Shown here piece by piece: positions 53,826 to 63,845 of a stretch of DNA of 64,000 bases (positions within the stretch are counted from its first letter, which is position 1; the number at the start of each line of letters is the position of its first letter). Under the pieces are notes generated by a model. It was given only the letters and a program-made list of their open reading frames with translations. It made no database searches and had not been told where the DNA came from. Made by a program: the position numbers and the translations under genes. This DNA is from an uncultured Cytophagaceae bacterium (lineage in GTDB: Bacteria; Bacteroidota; Bacteroidia; Cytophagales; Spirosomataceae): assembly GCA_903933935.1 (NCBI GenBank), contig CAIZMB010000072.1, positions 22,839 to 86,838 of the forward strand, read 5' to 3'.

Positions 53826-54965
53826 AGCGGCCAATTTTCGACCGGCTTCTTCCAGCATGGCATCGTCTTTGGCAAAACAAAATCGCAATATCTTATCCTC
53901 AGGTGGGTTTTCGTAAAAAACGGAAACTGGGATGGAAGCTACTTTTAATTCTTTGGTATACCGGTCGGCTAGGTCAACATCCTTTTCATCCGTTATCGCG
54001 CTGTAATCTAAACATTGGAAAAAGCTTCCGTGACTTGGTAAAATTTTCCAACGAGAATTCACGAAAAAACTGGCAAACAAATCGCGTTTTTTTTGATAAA
54101 AGGAACTTAATGAAAGGTAATTATTGGGGTCTTTTAAGTACTCAGCTAGTGCATATTGCAAAGGGGTGGCACTTGAAAAAGTAACCCATTGGTGCAATTT
54201 CCGAAATTCAGCCGTCAGAAATGGAGGGGCTAGGCAGTAGCCCATTTTCCAACCGGTTACATGAAAAGTTTTGCCAAAAGAACCACAAACAAAACTTCTT
54301 TTTCTCAATTCAGGATGAAGCAATACGCTGGCGTGCGAAGCCCCATCAAAAACAATATGTTCGTATACTTCGTCTGAAACAATTAAAATTTGGGTTCCTT
54401 TAATGACTTTAGCAAATGTATCTAAATCCGATGGATCCCAAATCGCGCCCGTTGGATTATGTGGCGAATTGACCATAATCGCCTTCGTTTTAGGCGTAAT
54501 ATGGCGAGCTAATTCATCCCAATCGATCTTATAACCATTGGACGCTTTTAACGAAATATGAATAGGAATTCCACCGGCTAATCGGACAATGGGATCATAC
54601 GCATCATAGGAAGGATCAAACATGATTACCTCATCACCTGGAAAAACACAGCAATGGATCGATGCAAAAATAGCCTCCGTAGCCCCAGAAACCACAGTAA
54701 CCTCCGTATGGGCGTCTAATGAAACACCATAAAATGATTCCGTTTTAGCTGCAATACTAATTTTGAGGCCTGGAACACCCGCCATAGGTGAATATTGATT
54801 GTGTCCTTTGGAATAAAATTTAACTAGATCTTGCAACGCATCAGAGCAGTCGAAACTTGGAAAACCTTGTGCTAAATTTAAAGCCCCTTCATCTGAGGCC
54901 ATTTGAGACATTTTGGTAAATATGGTTGTTGCAACAAAAGGTTGCTTAGATGGAAATGTAATCAT
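53820..54965 (-). CDS. Methionine (KynT/YbdL-type) aminotransferase
   Basis: 381 aa, class I PLP enzyme. The cofactor lysine lies in CGSFGKTFHVTGWKMGY, the Asp contact in ILIVSDEVYEHIVF, and NSPHNPTGAIW is the Asn/Pro loop. The N-terminal MASDEGALNLAQGFPSFD segment and the FHVTGWK motif are typical of YbdL, which prefers methionine, histidine and phenylalanine. It is followed 4 bp upstream on the same strand by nagA. Confidence 0.9.
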   Translation of the reverse strand: MITFPSKQPFVATTIFTKMSQMASDEGALNLAQGFPSFDCSDALQDLVKFYSKGHNQYSPMAGVPGLKISIAAKTESFYGVSLDAHTEVTVVSGATEAIFASIHCCVFPGDEVIMFDPSYDAYDPIVRLAGGIPIHISLKASNGYKIDWDELARHITPKTKAIMVNSPHNPTGAIWDPSDLDTFAKVIKGTQILIVSDEVYEHIVFDGASHASVLLHPELRKRSFVCGSFGKTFHVTGWKMGYCLAPPFLTAEFRKLHQWVTFSSATPLQYALAEYLKDPNNYLSLSSFYQKKRDLFASFFVNSRWKILPSHGSFFQCLDYSAITDEKDVDLADRYTKELKVASIPVSVFYENPPEDKILRFCFAKDDAMLEEAGRKLAAL

Positions 54966-54969
54966 GCTG

Positions 54970-56055
54970 CTAATTTATACAGGGTTCGCCATCATACCAA
55001 ACTTGCTGGATTGTGAGGTCATCTGAAAAATGAATGAAACAAGCTCGTTTCCCTACCTCAATGCTCCCTAAATCTGGGTCTAAGTTTGCCACTTTTGCCG
55101 GGTAAATGGTGGCCATTCGAATCGCTTCCTCCAACGGAATGCCTACGTTTTCTACACAATTTTGAACGGCTTGTTGCATCGTCAAGCTAGATCCCGATAA
55201 TGTCCCCGCATCATTGGTAAAGCGTCCATCTGTCTGTGAGAAAAAATAAGGGCCTGAGACGTCGTTTGTCACGGCATCTGTAATTAAAAACAATCGATCC
55301 CCTTTAAGCTTTTTGGCTAATTTGACTGATTCGAAATCACAATGTTGACCGTCAACGATAATACTCGTCCATGCATTAGAAGAAAAACTGGCTCCCACGA
55401 TGCCCAATGCCCGACTTTGCCATTGGGACATGGCATTAAACAAATGGGTGATTCTTGAAATCCCCTTTTCCATAGCTCCCATTGCTTGGTCAAAACTCGC
55501 TTCAGAATGCCCAATAGAAACCATGATGGGGCTCTGAATCAAACGATCCAAAACTGCAGATTCAAACATTTCTGGAGCAATAGTTAGGTAGGTCGGCAAG
55601 CCATCGGTCTCGGCAATCAACGACTCAATAAAGGCCATGTCTGGCTTTTGAACAAATTCTTCTTGGTGCGCACCCCGACGGACCGGATTAAAAAAAGGTC
55701 CTTCTAAATGCAAGCCTACAAGTCCTTTCCCTTGATAATTTTTACAAGCTTGGATCGCTTGTGACATGGTGCTTTTGGGTGAGCAGTTGAGCGTAATTTG
55801 AAACGCAACTGTTCCCGTTTTAATATGTTCCTCAAATGTTGACGTAATGCATTCGGTGGTCGCTTGGTTTGAAAATAACTTCCCACCTCCTCCATACAAC
55901 TGAAGGTCGATAAATCCGGCGCATAAAAAGCCACTTTTGATGCTGATACCCTCCGCGGATGAAATGGTTTTTACTCTTCCATCCTCGATGACAATCGACT
56001 TATCTCGAACCCATTCTGAACCGGTAAAAATCTTGTCAAATCTGATTTCTTGCAT
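54970..56055 (-). CDS. nagA: N-acetylglucosamine-6-phosphate deacetylase
   Basis: 361 aa in the amidohydrolase superfamily. GLHLEGPFFNPVRRGAHQ carries a metal-binding Glu, THLFNAMSQWQSR the substrate histidine loop, VDGQHCDFESV another His, and FLITDAVTND the catalytic Asp. It removes acetate from GlcNAc-6-P in amino-sugar or cell-wall recycling. It lies in a minus-strand group of three genes: gamma-glutamyltransferase, nagA, aminotransferase. Confidence 0.93.
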   Translation of the reverse strand: MQEIRFDKIFTGSEWVRDKSIVIEDGRVKTISSAEGISIKSGFLCAGFIDLQLYGGGGKLFSNQATTECITSTFEEHIKTGTVAFQITLNCSPKSTMSQAIQACKNYQGKGLVGLHLEGPFFNPVRRGAHQEEFVQKPDMAFIESLIAETDGLPTYLTIAPEMFESAVLDRLIQSPIMVSIGHSEASFDQAMGAMEKGISRITHLFNAMSQWQSRALGIVGASFSSNAWTSIIVDGQHCDFESVKLAKKLKGDRLFLITDAVTNDVSGPYFFSQTDGRFTNDAGTLSGSSLTMQQAVQNCVENVGIPLEEAIRMATIYPAKVANLDPDLGSIEVGKRACFIHFSDDLTIQQVWYDGEPCIN

Positions 56056-56060
56056 AAAAA

Positions 56061-57749
56061 TTAGTACCCTGCGGCCTGTCCATCTTTCCTAGATTCGGTT
56101 CCACCAAAATATACTTTCCGGATTGGATCATAGCGGATGCATTGGTATCCCCCATAAATTCCATTCATAAAACCTACTTGGTGCCCTTTCTGCAAAAGCT
56201 CACGTATTATTTCATAAGGATATCCACTTTCTAGCGTAATCGTACCGCCTGTTGGCTCCATAATCTCCCCCGTAGGCTCCGAGGAACCCTCGTGGTTAAT
56301 TCTAGGAAAGTCGCCAGCCTCTTGCACATTCATACCAAAATCCACCACATTCATCACAATTTGCGTATGCCCCATCGGCTGATAAGCTCCACCCATCACA
56401 CCAAAAGACATGATTGGCTGACCGTCCTTGGTCATAAAAGCTGGGATGATCGTATGGAAAGGTCTCTTGCCAGGAGCATAAGTATTATTCTCCCCCTCAT
56501 TCAGACTATACATTTCTCCGCGATCTTGAAACATGAATCCAAGGCCATCGGGCATCATGCCGGAGCCAAAACCCCGATAATTACTTTGAATTAAGGATAC
56601 CATATTGCCATCTTTGTCGGCCACCGTCAAGTAAATCGTATCGCCATCTTTTAATGCTGGATTTCCAGCATCGAAGTGTTTTGATGCACGATTTGGGTTG
56701 ATCAACTTGCGTCTTTCCGCAGCATATTCTTTCGAAATTAAACTTTTTACAGGGATTTTGGCAAAGTCCATATCCGCATAATACTTAGCTCTGTCTTCAA
56801 AAACCAATTTTTTGGCCTCCGTAAATAGATGAATATGTTCCGCGCTTCCTACCTTGATTTTAGAAAAATCATATCCTTCTAAGATATTCAACATCTGTAA
56901 AGCTGCGATTCCTTGGCCATTGGGCGGCAATTCCCATACATCATAGCCTCGGTAATTAACAGAAACTGGGTCAATCCAAGTAGAAGTATGCGACGCTAAG
57001 TCTTCATAACTCAAAAATCCGCCATTTTTTTTCATGAAAGCATCCATGGTTTTAGCCATATCACCTTTGTAAAAAACATCTCTACCTTCTTTTCCTAGAC
57101 GCTCTAAAGTATTGCCTAAATTTGGATTCTTAAAAATATCTCCTTCTCCTGCGACCTTGCCATTTGGATAATAGTGCTTATCCACATTCGGGTATTTGCC
57201 ATAGTTCGCCTGAACTCTTGTTAAAGCAGAAGCGAATTCTCCATGTACTGGGAAACCATTTCTTGCATATGAAACCGCTTTTTCGAGGACCTTGGTCATG
57301 GGCATAGAACCAAACTTTTTGTGTAATTCAAACCAAGCGTCCACACATCCCGGAACACTGACTGGCAATGGCCCGGTGGAAGGAATATACTTAAGGCCTC
57401 GCTTTTTGAATTCTGCTAAGGTTAAGGATTTTGGTGATCTCCCAGAACCGTTTAAGCCATATAGTTTTTTGGATTTAGCATCCCAAACAATGGCAAATAA
57501 ATCTCCTCCAATGCCATTTACATGAGGCTCAACTACACCTTCCATTGCATTTGCGGCGATGGCAGCGTCAATGGCATTCCCCCCAGCCTTCAAAACATCG
57601 AGCGCCACTTGGGTCGATAAGGGATTTGAAGTCGCCGCCATTCCATTCTGGGCGATCACTTGAGATCGAGTCGCCCATAATTTTCCATAAGGTCTGTCCT
57701 GTGAAAAAAGTGCGAAAGGCAATAAGAAAAATAGTAAATAATACTTCAT
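56061..57749 (-). CDS. ggt: Gamma-glutamyltransferase, periplasmic
   Basis: 562 aa. The signal peptide ends near LFSQDRPYG, followed by the Ntn-hydrolase proenzyme. NIPGxVDAWFELHKKFG-like (SVPGCVDAWFELHKKFG) and the self-cleavage threonine within KDGDTIYLTVADKDGNMVSLIQSNYRGFGSGMM (Thr about 390) are visible. The late GVMGGAYQPMGHTQI and PTGGTITLESGYP stretches match the family. The enzyme transfers or hydrolyses the gamma-glutamyl group of glutathione and similar peptides. It begins just before nagA. Confidence 0.92.
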   Translation of the reverse strand: MKYYLLFFLLPFALFSQDRPYGKLWATRSQVIAQNGMAATSNPLSTQVALDVLKAGGNAIDAAIAANAMEGVVEPHVNGIGGDLFAIVWDAKSKKLYGLNGSGRSPKSLTLAEFKKRGLKYIPSTGPLPVSVPGCVDAWFELHKKFGSMPMTKVLEKAVSYARNGFPVHGEFASALTRVQANYGKYPNVDKHYYPNGKVAGEGDIFKNPNLGNTLERLGKEGRDVFYKGDMAKTMDAFMKKNGGFLSYEDLASHTSTWIDPVSVNYRGYDVWELPPNGQGIAALQMLNILEGYDFSKIKVGSAEHIHLFTEAKKLVFEDRAKYYADMDFAKIPVKSLISKEYAAERRKLINPNRASKHFDAGNPALKDGDTIYLTVADKDGNMVSLIQSNYRGFGSGMMPDGLGFMFQDRGEMYSLNEGENNTYAPGKRPFHTIIPAFMTKDGQPIMSFGVMGGAYQPMGHTQIVMNVVDFGMNVQEAGDFPRINHEGSSEPTGEIMEPTGGTITLESGYPYEIIRELLQKGHQVGFMNGIYGGYQCIRYDPIRKVYFGGTESRKDGQAAGY

Positions 57750-57880
57750 AGAATATCAGTTTTTGTACCCCTAAGATAATTTAAATTCCCTGGCTTTACC
57801 AACTTATAGGTTTGGTAAAGCTTAAAACCATCAGGAGAATCAGAAGGATTTTCGAAGAAAATAGTTTTCCATTTTAAACA

Positions 57881-57912
57881 AAAATCCCGCACAAATGTTT
57901 GTGCAGGATTTT
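57881..57912 (-). terminator. Terminator of the RND efflux operon
   Basis: AAAATCC-c-GCACAAA pairs with TTTGTGC-a-GGATTTT, 14 pairs with one mismatch and a 2-base loop. It lies 24 bp past the RND permease stop and has A- and T-rich flanks on both sides. Confidence 0.8.
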
Positions 57913-57935
57913 GAATTTCAACCCAAATAACCAAA

Positions 57936-60900
57936 TTAATTACGCCATTTTTGTTTAATGCGTTCTGAAATGTAATACATACAAGGAACGATGATCAATG
58001 TCAAGACGGTAGAAAAAGTTAAACCAAAAATGATGGTCCAAGCTAAAACACCCCAAAAAACTGCGGAATCAGAGCCTATAAAAAGATGTGGATCTAGTTC
58101 CGTAAACAACGTTGTAAAATCAATGCTTAGGCCTAAGGCTAGTGGAATAAGTCCCAAAACAGCCGCTGAAGCAGTTAATAAAACCGGGGTTAAGCGGATA
58201 CCGCCACCCTCAATAATGGCTTCTTTCAAATCATAGCCACGTTTTAACCTAAGTTCTTCAATAAATTCAATGAGCAAAATTCCATTTTTAACCACAATAC
58301 CAGCTAAGGCGATTACACCTACTCCGGACATGATGATTGAAAAGGTCATCCCAAAAGCCATAAAACCTAACAACACACCGATCAACGATAATAATATCGT
58401 AGCAAAAATAATGAGTGGCTTAACGGCAGAATTAAATTGAGTGGCCAGAATTAAATAAATCAAAATCAATGCGGCAAGGAATGCCATCCCTAGGAATGAA
58501 CCTGCTTCTTTTTGGTCTTCTTGCTCGCCCCCCATTCTAATTTTATAGCCTTGAGGAACATCTAAGGTTTCAAACAATTTAGTCAGCTCTCCCACAATTT
58601 CATTGGCATTATATCCCTGAACCACATCCGAACCTAAGGTAATAACACGTTCCTGATTTTTTCTGTTGATCTGACTAAACGAGGTCGCATAGTGGATATC
58701 AGCAATGGAGTTCAAAGGAACTTGGCGTAAAGAACCGCCCATATTCATATCTCGATAAGTGATATTCATCGAAAGCAATTTCTCAATCTGATTTCTCGAA
58801 TCACCTTTTAATCTTAGTTGGATCGGATACTCATCTTTTAAGTCGCGGAATTTAGAAATCTCGCTACCAAATAATCCAGTTCTAATTGCCATAGCCACCT
58901 GAGCGGATGAAATACCCTCACGAGACGCTTTTTCACGATTCACATCGATGATAATTTCTGGCTTATTGGTCACCAAGTCAGACTTCAATTCCTGAATCCC
59001 TTGAACACCGGCTTTAATGATCGATTGACGTACTTTCTTTTCTAAATCTTGAAGTATCGTAAAATCATCTCCGGCAATTTCGATCGAAATAGGTTTCCCT
59101 GTAGGAGGCCCATTGCTCTCACGTTCAATGGCCATTTCAACACCCGGAATGGGGTTGCTAAAAAATTCCTTTTGAATTTTATTTAATACTTCTCCCGTTT
59201 TGATTCCATCGCGCAATTGCAATTTCTCAAAGGCGATCGTTACTTTGCTCTTGTGAGGAGTAGCGCCGCGGTCAGGGTTCATCGGATCTCCCGCATTTTT
59301 ACCCACATTTGAAATCACAGAATTTACAATTTTTGTGTAGCCTTCTTTTTTGATGAACGCAAAAACCCGATTCTCAATCACTTTCGTAATCGAATCTGTG
59401 ACCACCGCATCTGTACCGATTGGATTCTTCGAATAGATATAGATATAATCTGGATCGCCTGAAGGGAAAAAGACCACTTTGGGTTTCACTATACCCATCA
59501 AGACGAAGGTAAATACCAACAATAGAAACGCGGCCAAAGTAACATAAATAGACCTTTTACCGGTCAATACCCATGAAATCAATCGGCGATAATTATTTTT
59601 GAAGTTGGGTAACACCGTTTCTTGGAACGGAACCACCCACTTAGGTGTAATTACAAAATGATTGAACACGTATAATATTAGGGCAAAAACAAAGAAATTA
59701 CCAAAGCCAAAGTGACCTAGCCCAAAACCAATCACATAACCAAAAATAGCCAAGCTTAACAGGATAAATACCGTCCTACGGATGTCCGCAAATTTTGGAG
59801 CTTTCACATCATTTGCTTCCTCATCATGACGTTTCATAAAGGATACGGCAAACACTGGGTTCATCACATAGGCCACAAATAGAGAGGCAAATAAGGTGAT
59901 AATTAACGTGATAGGCAGGTATTTCATAAATTCACCCACGATACCTGGCCAGAAAAGTAAAGGTAAAAATGGAGAAATCGTGGTTAACGTACCTGTTAAA
60001 ACTGGGACAAAAACTTCCGAAGCGGCTAATTTAACGGCCTCGACAATCGTCAATTTCTTAAAATTATTGAATAACCGATGTGCATTTTCAATCACCACAA
60101 TGGCATCATCCACCACAATTCCCAAGCCTAATAAAAATCCAAAAAGAACAATGGTATTCAAGGTGAAATCCAAACTTGGCATAAACAGGAAGGTCAATAA
60201 AGCAGAAAGAGGAACAGAAAGTCCTACAAACACCGCATCACGAACTCCCATAAAGAACATCAATACAATCACCACAAACAAGAATCCAAGGATTACTGTG
60301 TTGATCAAATCTGCTAAGTCGCCGCGCGTTCGTTCGGAAGAATCCGCCGTAACCGTCACCACTAATCCACTCGGAAATCTAGTCTTCTTAAATTCTTCAA
60401 TCGTCTTTTCGATTCGATCCGCAGCTTCAATTAAATTAGCTCCGCCCCTTTTGATCACATTTAGTGTAATCACCGACTTATTGTTTAGTCGAGCAAAATC
60501 CTGTTTTTCTTCATAGCTATCAACCACCTCGGCCACATCTTTTAATCTTACTCGGGCCCCCGTAGATGAACCTACCATCAAATTAGCTAATTGGTCCACT
60601 GACTTTAATTCCCCGGTAACCCGTAGGGAACGGCGAACGCCATTGACCGCTAAATCTCCGCCTGAAATATTAACATTTTCTCCTTGAACAGCACTTTGGA
60701 TATCATAGAACGTCAATCCATAACTCTGCATTTTATAGAGGTCTAAGTTGACCTGAATCTCTCTTTTCAAAGCCCCCAAAATATCCACTCGGTTAATTTC
60801 AGGCATCCCCTCAATTTCATCCTGTAAATCTTCTGCATACTTCTTCAGCTTGTCCAACGGATAATCCCCCGCGATGTTCACGTTCATGATAGGGAACTCT

Positions 60901-61355
60901 GAGAAATTAATTTCCGCTACTGAAGGCTCCCGAGTTAAATCTTTAGGGAGATCGCTGATCGCTTTATCCACCGCATCTTGTGTCCTCTGCTTCGCAATGG
61001 GGACGGAGACATCCGTATTAAACTCGACAATAATCACCGAAATATCTTGGAGCGCATTCGATTTTACTCGCTTAACTCCTGTAATCGATTTGATTTGTTT
61101 TTCAATCGGTTTGTTGATTACATTTTCAATATCCGAGGGAGTGGTTCCTGCGTATACCGTCTGAATAACCATTTGAGGTACAACGATATCAGGAAATTGC
61201 TCTTTGGGAAGGCTGGTATAAATACCAATACCGGCCACAAAAATGATGAATGTAAAAATGTAAACGGTGGTTCGATTTTGAGCTAACCAGCCCACCATAT
61301 TATATATAAAGCCTTTGCCTTCGGGCAATTGCTCGTTTTTTGAATTTTTTTCCAT
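57936..61355 (-). CDS. RND efflux transporter permease (AcrB-like)
   Basis: 1139 aa. TM1 is TTVYIFTFIIFVAGIGIYTSLPKEQFPDI, then YAGTTPSDIENVINKPIEKQIKSITGVKRVKS and two porter domains. The proton-relay acids lie in TM4, LGLGIVVDDAIVVIENAHRLF (the DD pair). A second set of helices and porter domains follows, ending GIVVKNGILLIEFIEELRLKRGYDLKEAI. It pumps amphiphilic compounds out in a tripartite complex. It is somewhat longer than AcrB (1049 aa), due to extra sequence between TM7 and the second porter. It is the last gene of the operon. Confidence 0.93.
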   Translation of the reverse strand: MEKNSKNEQLPEGKGFIYNMVGWLAQNRTTVYIFTFIIFVAGIGIYTSLPKEQFPDIVVPQMVIQTVYAGTTPSDIENVINKPIEKQIKSITGVKRVKSNALQDISVIIVEFNTDVSVPIAKQRTQDAVDKAISDLPKDLTREPSVAEINFSEFPIMNVNIAGDYPLDKLKKYAEDLQDEIEGMPEINRVDILGALKREIQVNLDLYKMQSYGLTFYDIQSAVQGENVNISGGDLAVNGVRRSLRVTGELKSVDQLANLMVGSSTGARVRLKDVAEVVDSYEEKQDFARLNNKSVITLNVIKRGGANLIEAADRIEKTIEEFKKTRFPSGLVVTVTADSSERTRGDLADLINTVILGFLFVVIVLMFFMGVRDAVFVGLSVPLSALLTFLFMPSLDFTLNTIVLFGFLLGLGIVVDDAIVVIENAHRLFNNFKKLTIVEAVKLAASEVFVPVLTGTLTTISPFLPLLFWPGIVGEFMKYLPITLIITLFASLFVAYVMNPVFAVSFMKRHDEEANDVKAPKFADIRRTVFILLSLAIFGYVIGFGLGHFGFGNFFVFALILYVFNHFVITPKWVVPFQETVLPNFKNNYRRLISWVLTGKRSIYVTLAAFLLLVFTFVLMGIVKPKVVFFPSGDPDYIYIYSKNPIGTDAVVTDSITKVIENRVFAFIKKEGYTKIVNSVISNVGKNAGDPMNPDRGATPHKSKVTIAFEKLQLRDGIKTGEVLNKIQKEFFSNPIPGVEMAIERESNGPPTGKPISIEIAGDDFTILQDLEKKVRQSIIKAGVQGIQELKSDLVTNKPEIIIDVNREKASREGISSAQVAMAIRTGLFGSEISKFRDLKDEYPIQLRLKGDSRNQIEKLLSMNITYRDMNMGGSLRQVPLNSIADIHYATSFSQINRKNQERVITLGSDVVQGYNANEIVGELTKLFETLDVPQGYKIRMGGEQEDQKEAGSFLGMAFLAALILIYLILATQFNSAVKPLIIFATILLSLIGVLLGFMAFGMTFSIIMSGVGVIALAGIVVKNGILLIEFIEELRLKRGYDLKEAIIEGGGIRLTPVLLTASAAVLGLIPLALGLSIDFTTLFTELDPHLFIGSDSAVFWGVLAWTIIFGLTFSTVLTLIIVPCMYYISERIKQKWRN

Positions 61356-61373
61356 GCTAAGAATTATTTGGAA

Positions 61374-62483
61374 TTAAAATGAAATTGATTGGCCATCCAC
61401 TAATTCTTGGAATCCTTGAGTAATGACTAAATCACCTGCTTGAAGCCCTGTAAGAATTTCAGCTTGTCCATTAAAGGTAAGTCCGATGGTAACTGGGCGA
61501 GCTTTAGCAATTTTCTTACCATTTTCTTCTTCAGCCACGTAAATCAAATTACCTTTCTCGGTTTTTTGGATTATGTTTTCGCTAACCACTAAGGCGTTTG
61601 ATTTGGATGAGTCGTTGATGTTGATGACGGCCAACTGGTTTGGTTTCACATCACTTCCGTTTGGAATTTTAGCCTCTACATCAAAAGTTCTAGTTAATGG
61701 ATTAACCATTTTAGAAACTAATGAAATACGAGCTGAAATCTCCTTATTAATATCTGGGAATTTAATAACAATAGGATCGCCTGTTTTTACAGTCCCCACA
61801 TAAGAGTCTGCAATTTTAACCATTACTTTCAAATTGCCTAAGTTAACTATTTGGACGATTGGCAAACCTGGAGCGGCCATCTCACCCGCCTTTTGCCTAA
61901 CTAATTCAATCGTCCCTGAAATGGGCGCCACTACGTTAGATAAGCCTAATTGGGCCTGCAACGTAACTAATCTTTTTTCCAAAGATTCCTTATTTGACTT
62001 TGCGCTAATAAACTGAACTTCCGTTCCAATTTGCTGATCCCAAAGCGTTTTTTGTTTGTCGTACAGCGTTTTTGCTAGGGCCAATTGGTGTTTCACTTCT
62101 TCCATGGACTCTTTCAAAATATTATTATCTAACGTGGCAATTAATTGCCCTTTGCTGATATTTTGGCCAACCACCACTGGTAATGAAAGAATCATTCCAC
62201 CCGTCTGAGGGCTAACTAAAACCGTATTTTCAGCGATTACATTTCCTTGAGCTTCCACAAAATGTTTGAAAGTTTGTGGGCTTAGCGGGCTAACAGACAC
62301 AGCTATAACTTTTGAATTTTCGCCTGATTCCACTTTCCCCATGGTTTTTTCTAATGCAATAATTTTTGCATTTATTTCCTTAGCTTGGTTTTTCAAATCG
62401 GCTAATTCTTGTTTTTTGTCAACGGGCTTGTTGCACGAGGCAACGATTAAAATTCCACTTAGGAGGATGATTAATTTTTTCAT
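61374..62483 (-). CDS. RND efflux periplasmic adaptor (membrane fusion protein), lipoprotein
   Basis: 369 aa. The signal peptide ends SGILIVASC (Cys17), so it is lipid-anchored. A coiled-coil follows (QELADLKNQAKEINAKIIALEKTM), and then the biotinyl-lipoyl-like halves PQTGGMILSLPVVVGQNISKGQLIATLD and NVVAPISGTIELVRQKAGEMAAPGLPIVQI. It joins the RND pump and the TolC-like channel. It lies 18 bp before the permease gene and 21 bp after tolC. Confidence 0.93.
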   Translation of the reverse strand: MKKLIILLSGILIVASCNKPVDKKQELADLKNQAKEINAKIIALEKTMGKVESGENSKVIAVSVSPLSPQTFKHFVEAQGNVIAENTVLVSPQTGGMILSLPVVVGQNISKGQLIATLDNNILKESMEEVKHQLALAKTLYDKQKTLWDQQIGTEVQFISAKSNKESLEKRLVTLQAQLGLSNVVAPISGTIELVRQKAGEMAAPGLPIVQIVNLGNLKVMVKIADSYVGTVKTGDPIVIKFPDINKEISARISLVSKMVNPLTRTFDVEAKIPNGSDVKPNQLAVININDSSKSNALVVSENIIQKTEKGNLIYVAEEENGKKIAKARPVTIGLTFNGQAEILTGLQAGDLVITQGFQELVDGQSISF

Positions 62484-62504
62484 GAGTGTTTGTTATAATT
62501 CTTA

Positions 62505-63845
62505 TTAGTCAATATATAAGGTACCATTTGCCTTTTCTAGCTCAACTTTAGCGATAAGGGCATTGTATAATGAAGTAAAATAATTTGCTTGAGATTCTTT
62601 AATAGATGATTCTGCATTCAAAACTTCTAGGTTTGACCCGACACCTTGTTGGTATTTCACACGAGTGACGCGAGAAATCTCATTCGCAAGTGTCAAATTC
62701 GCTTTTTGCTGTTTCAACGACTCCAATGAATTCTTCAAAGTAATCACCGATTGAGACCGTTGGAAATCAATTGAAGACTTCAACAAATCAAAACTTTGGC
62801 GTACCTTTTGAAGGTTATTGGCTGATTGGACTGCCTTGTATTTTTTAGAATTACCGTCAAAAATCGGAATTTGAAGAGATACAGTAATTGCCGCATTATC
62901 AAACCATTGCTTCGATAATAAATCCCCAAAAGCATTCGCTCCCGCATTATATCCATAGTTAGCATTCAGTAATAAACGGGGCAAATATCCCGCCTTAATA
63001 CTTTTCAAATCCAATTCAGCTAGGTTTTCTTGCGTTTTCAAGATTGAATACTCAATCCGATTCGCATAGTTAAAAGGTCCGGCTAAATCATTTAAATTAT
63101 TTTGTAATTCAATTTGCTCCAAGCTAACACTTAAGCGAATGGGCTCTTCCATCGGGTATCCCATTTGGAATTTTAAAAGCGAGTAAGACATTTCCTGTAA
63201 TCGATATACGTTCTCCAACTCAGTCTTCAGGTTATTTGCTTGGACATCTAATCGCTGAACATCAATCTTTTCTACAAACCCTTGTGCATTTAACGCACGC
63301 GTTTCTTTTAAAAGAGAATCTAAACGGCTAACATTGACTTGCAACAATTGCATACGCTTGTCATTAACTAAAATTCCATAATACGCTTTCGTCACATTTT
63401 CCGCGACTTGCTGCTTGGATTGAGTCACACCCTTCACAGAAAGATCCTTGTACACTTGGGATGCTTTTAAGCCCAACAAATACGTTCCGTCGAAAACGAG
63501 TTGGCTCAAACCAACATTTGCAAATCCGGAATTTTCAACGCCAAATTTTGCGGCAATCAATTCCCCTTCAGGAGCACTTGGATTGAAAATTTTTGCAGGA
63601 ATAAACATTCTTTGCATAATGACATTATTTACAAGTTGGAACCCTCCATTAACCTGGGGTAATCCTATTGCTTTAATTTCATTGATTTTAGCTCCTGCAT
63701 TTTGCAAATCAATTTGGCTATTCTTCACTTGAACATGGTGAATGATGGCATAGTCTATCGCTTCTTTTAAGCTAAAAGACTGCGCCAAGCTTCCAAAAGA
63801 AAGTAAAAAAGAAAAGCCGACAAAAATATTTCTTAGGCGGATCAT
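62505..63845 (-). CDS. TolC family outer-membrane efflux protein
   Basis: 446 aa. Signal peptide SFLLSFGSLAQS, then the repeated outer-membrane efflux domain: FSLKEAIDYAIIHHVQVKNSQIDLQNAGAKINEIKAIGLPQVNGGF and later AITVSLQIPIFDGNSKKYKAV, with long helical parts such as TRVKYQQGVGSNLEVLNAESSIKESQANYFTSLYNALIAKVELEKANG. It forms the outer-membrane channel of the tripartite pump. Its ATG overlaps the stop of the upstream TetR gene by 3 of 4 bases in ATGA. Confidence 0.94.
   Translation of the reverse strand: MIRLRNIFVGFSFLLSFGSLAQSFSLKEAIDYAIIHHVQVKNSQIDLQNAGAKINEIKAIGLPQVNGGFQLVNNVIMQRMFIPAKIFNPSAPEGELIAAKFGVENSGFANVGLSQLVFDGTYLLGLKASQVYKDLSVKGVTQSKQQVAENVTKAYYGILVNDKRMQLLQVNVSRLDSLLKETRALNAQGFVEKIDVQRLDVQANNLKTELENVYRLQEMSYSLLKFQMGYPMEEPIRLSVSLEQIELQNNLNDLAGPFNYANRIEYSILKTQENLAELDLKSIKAGYLPRLLLNANYGYNAGANAFGDLLSKQWFDNAAITVSLQIPIFDGNSKKYKAVQSANNLQKVRQSFDLLKSSIDFQRSQSVITLKNSLESLKQQKANLTLANEISRVTRVKYQQGVGSNLEVLNAESSIKESQANYFTSLYNALIAKVELEKANGTLYID

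Noticed and set aside
59896..60516. 206-aa open frame on the plus strand
   Set aside because: It runs antisense inside the RND permease gene, and its composition (Thr/Ile/Asn/Lys rich, no family motif) fits a shadow frame.
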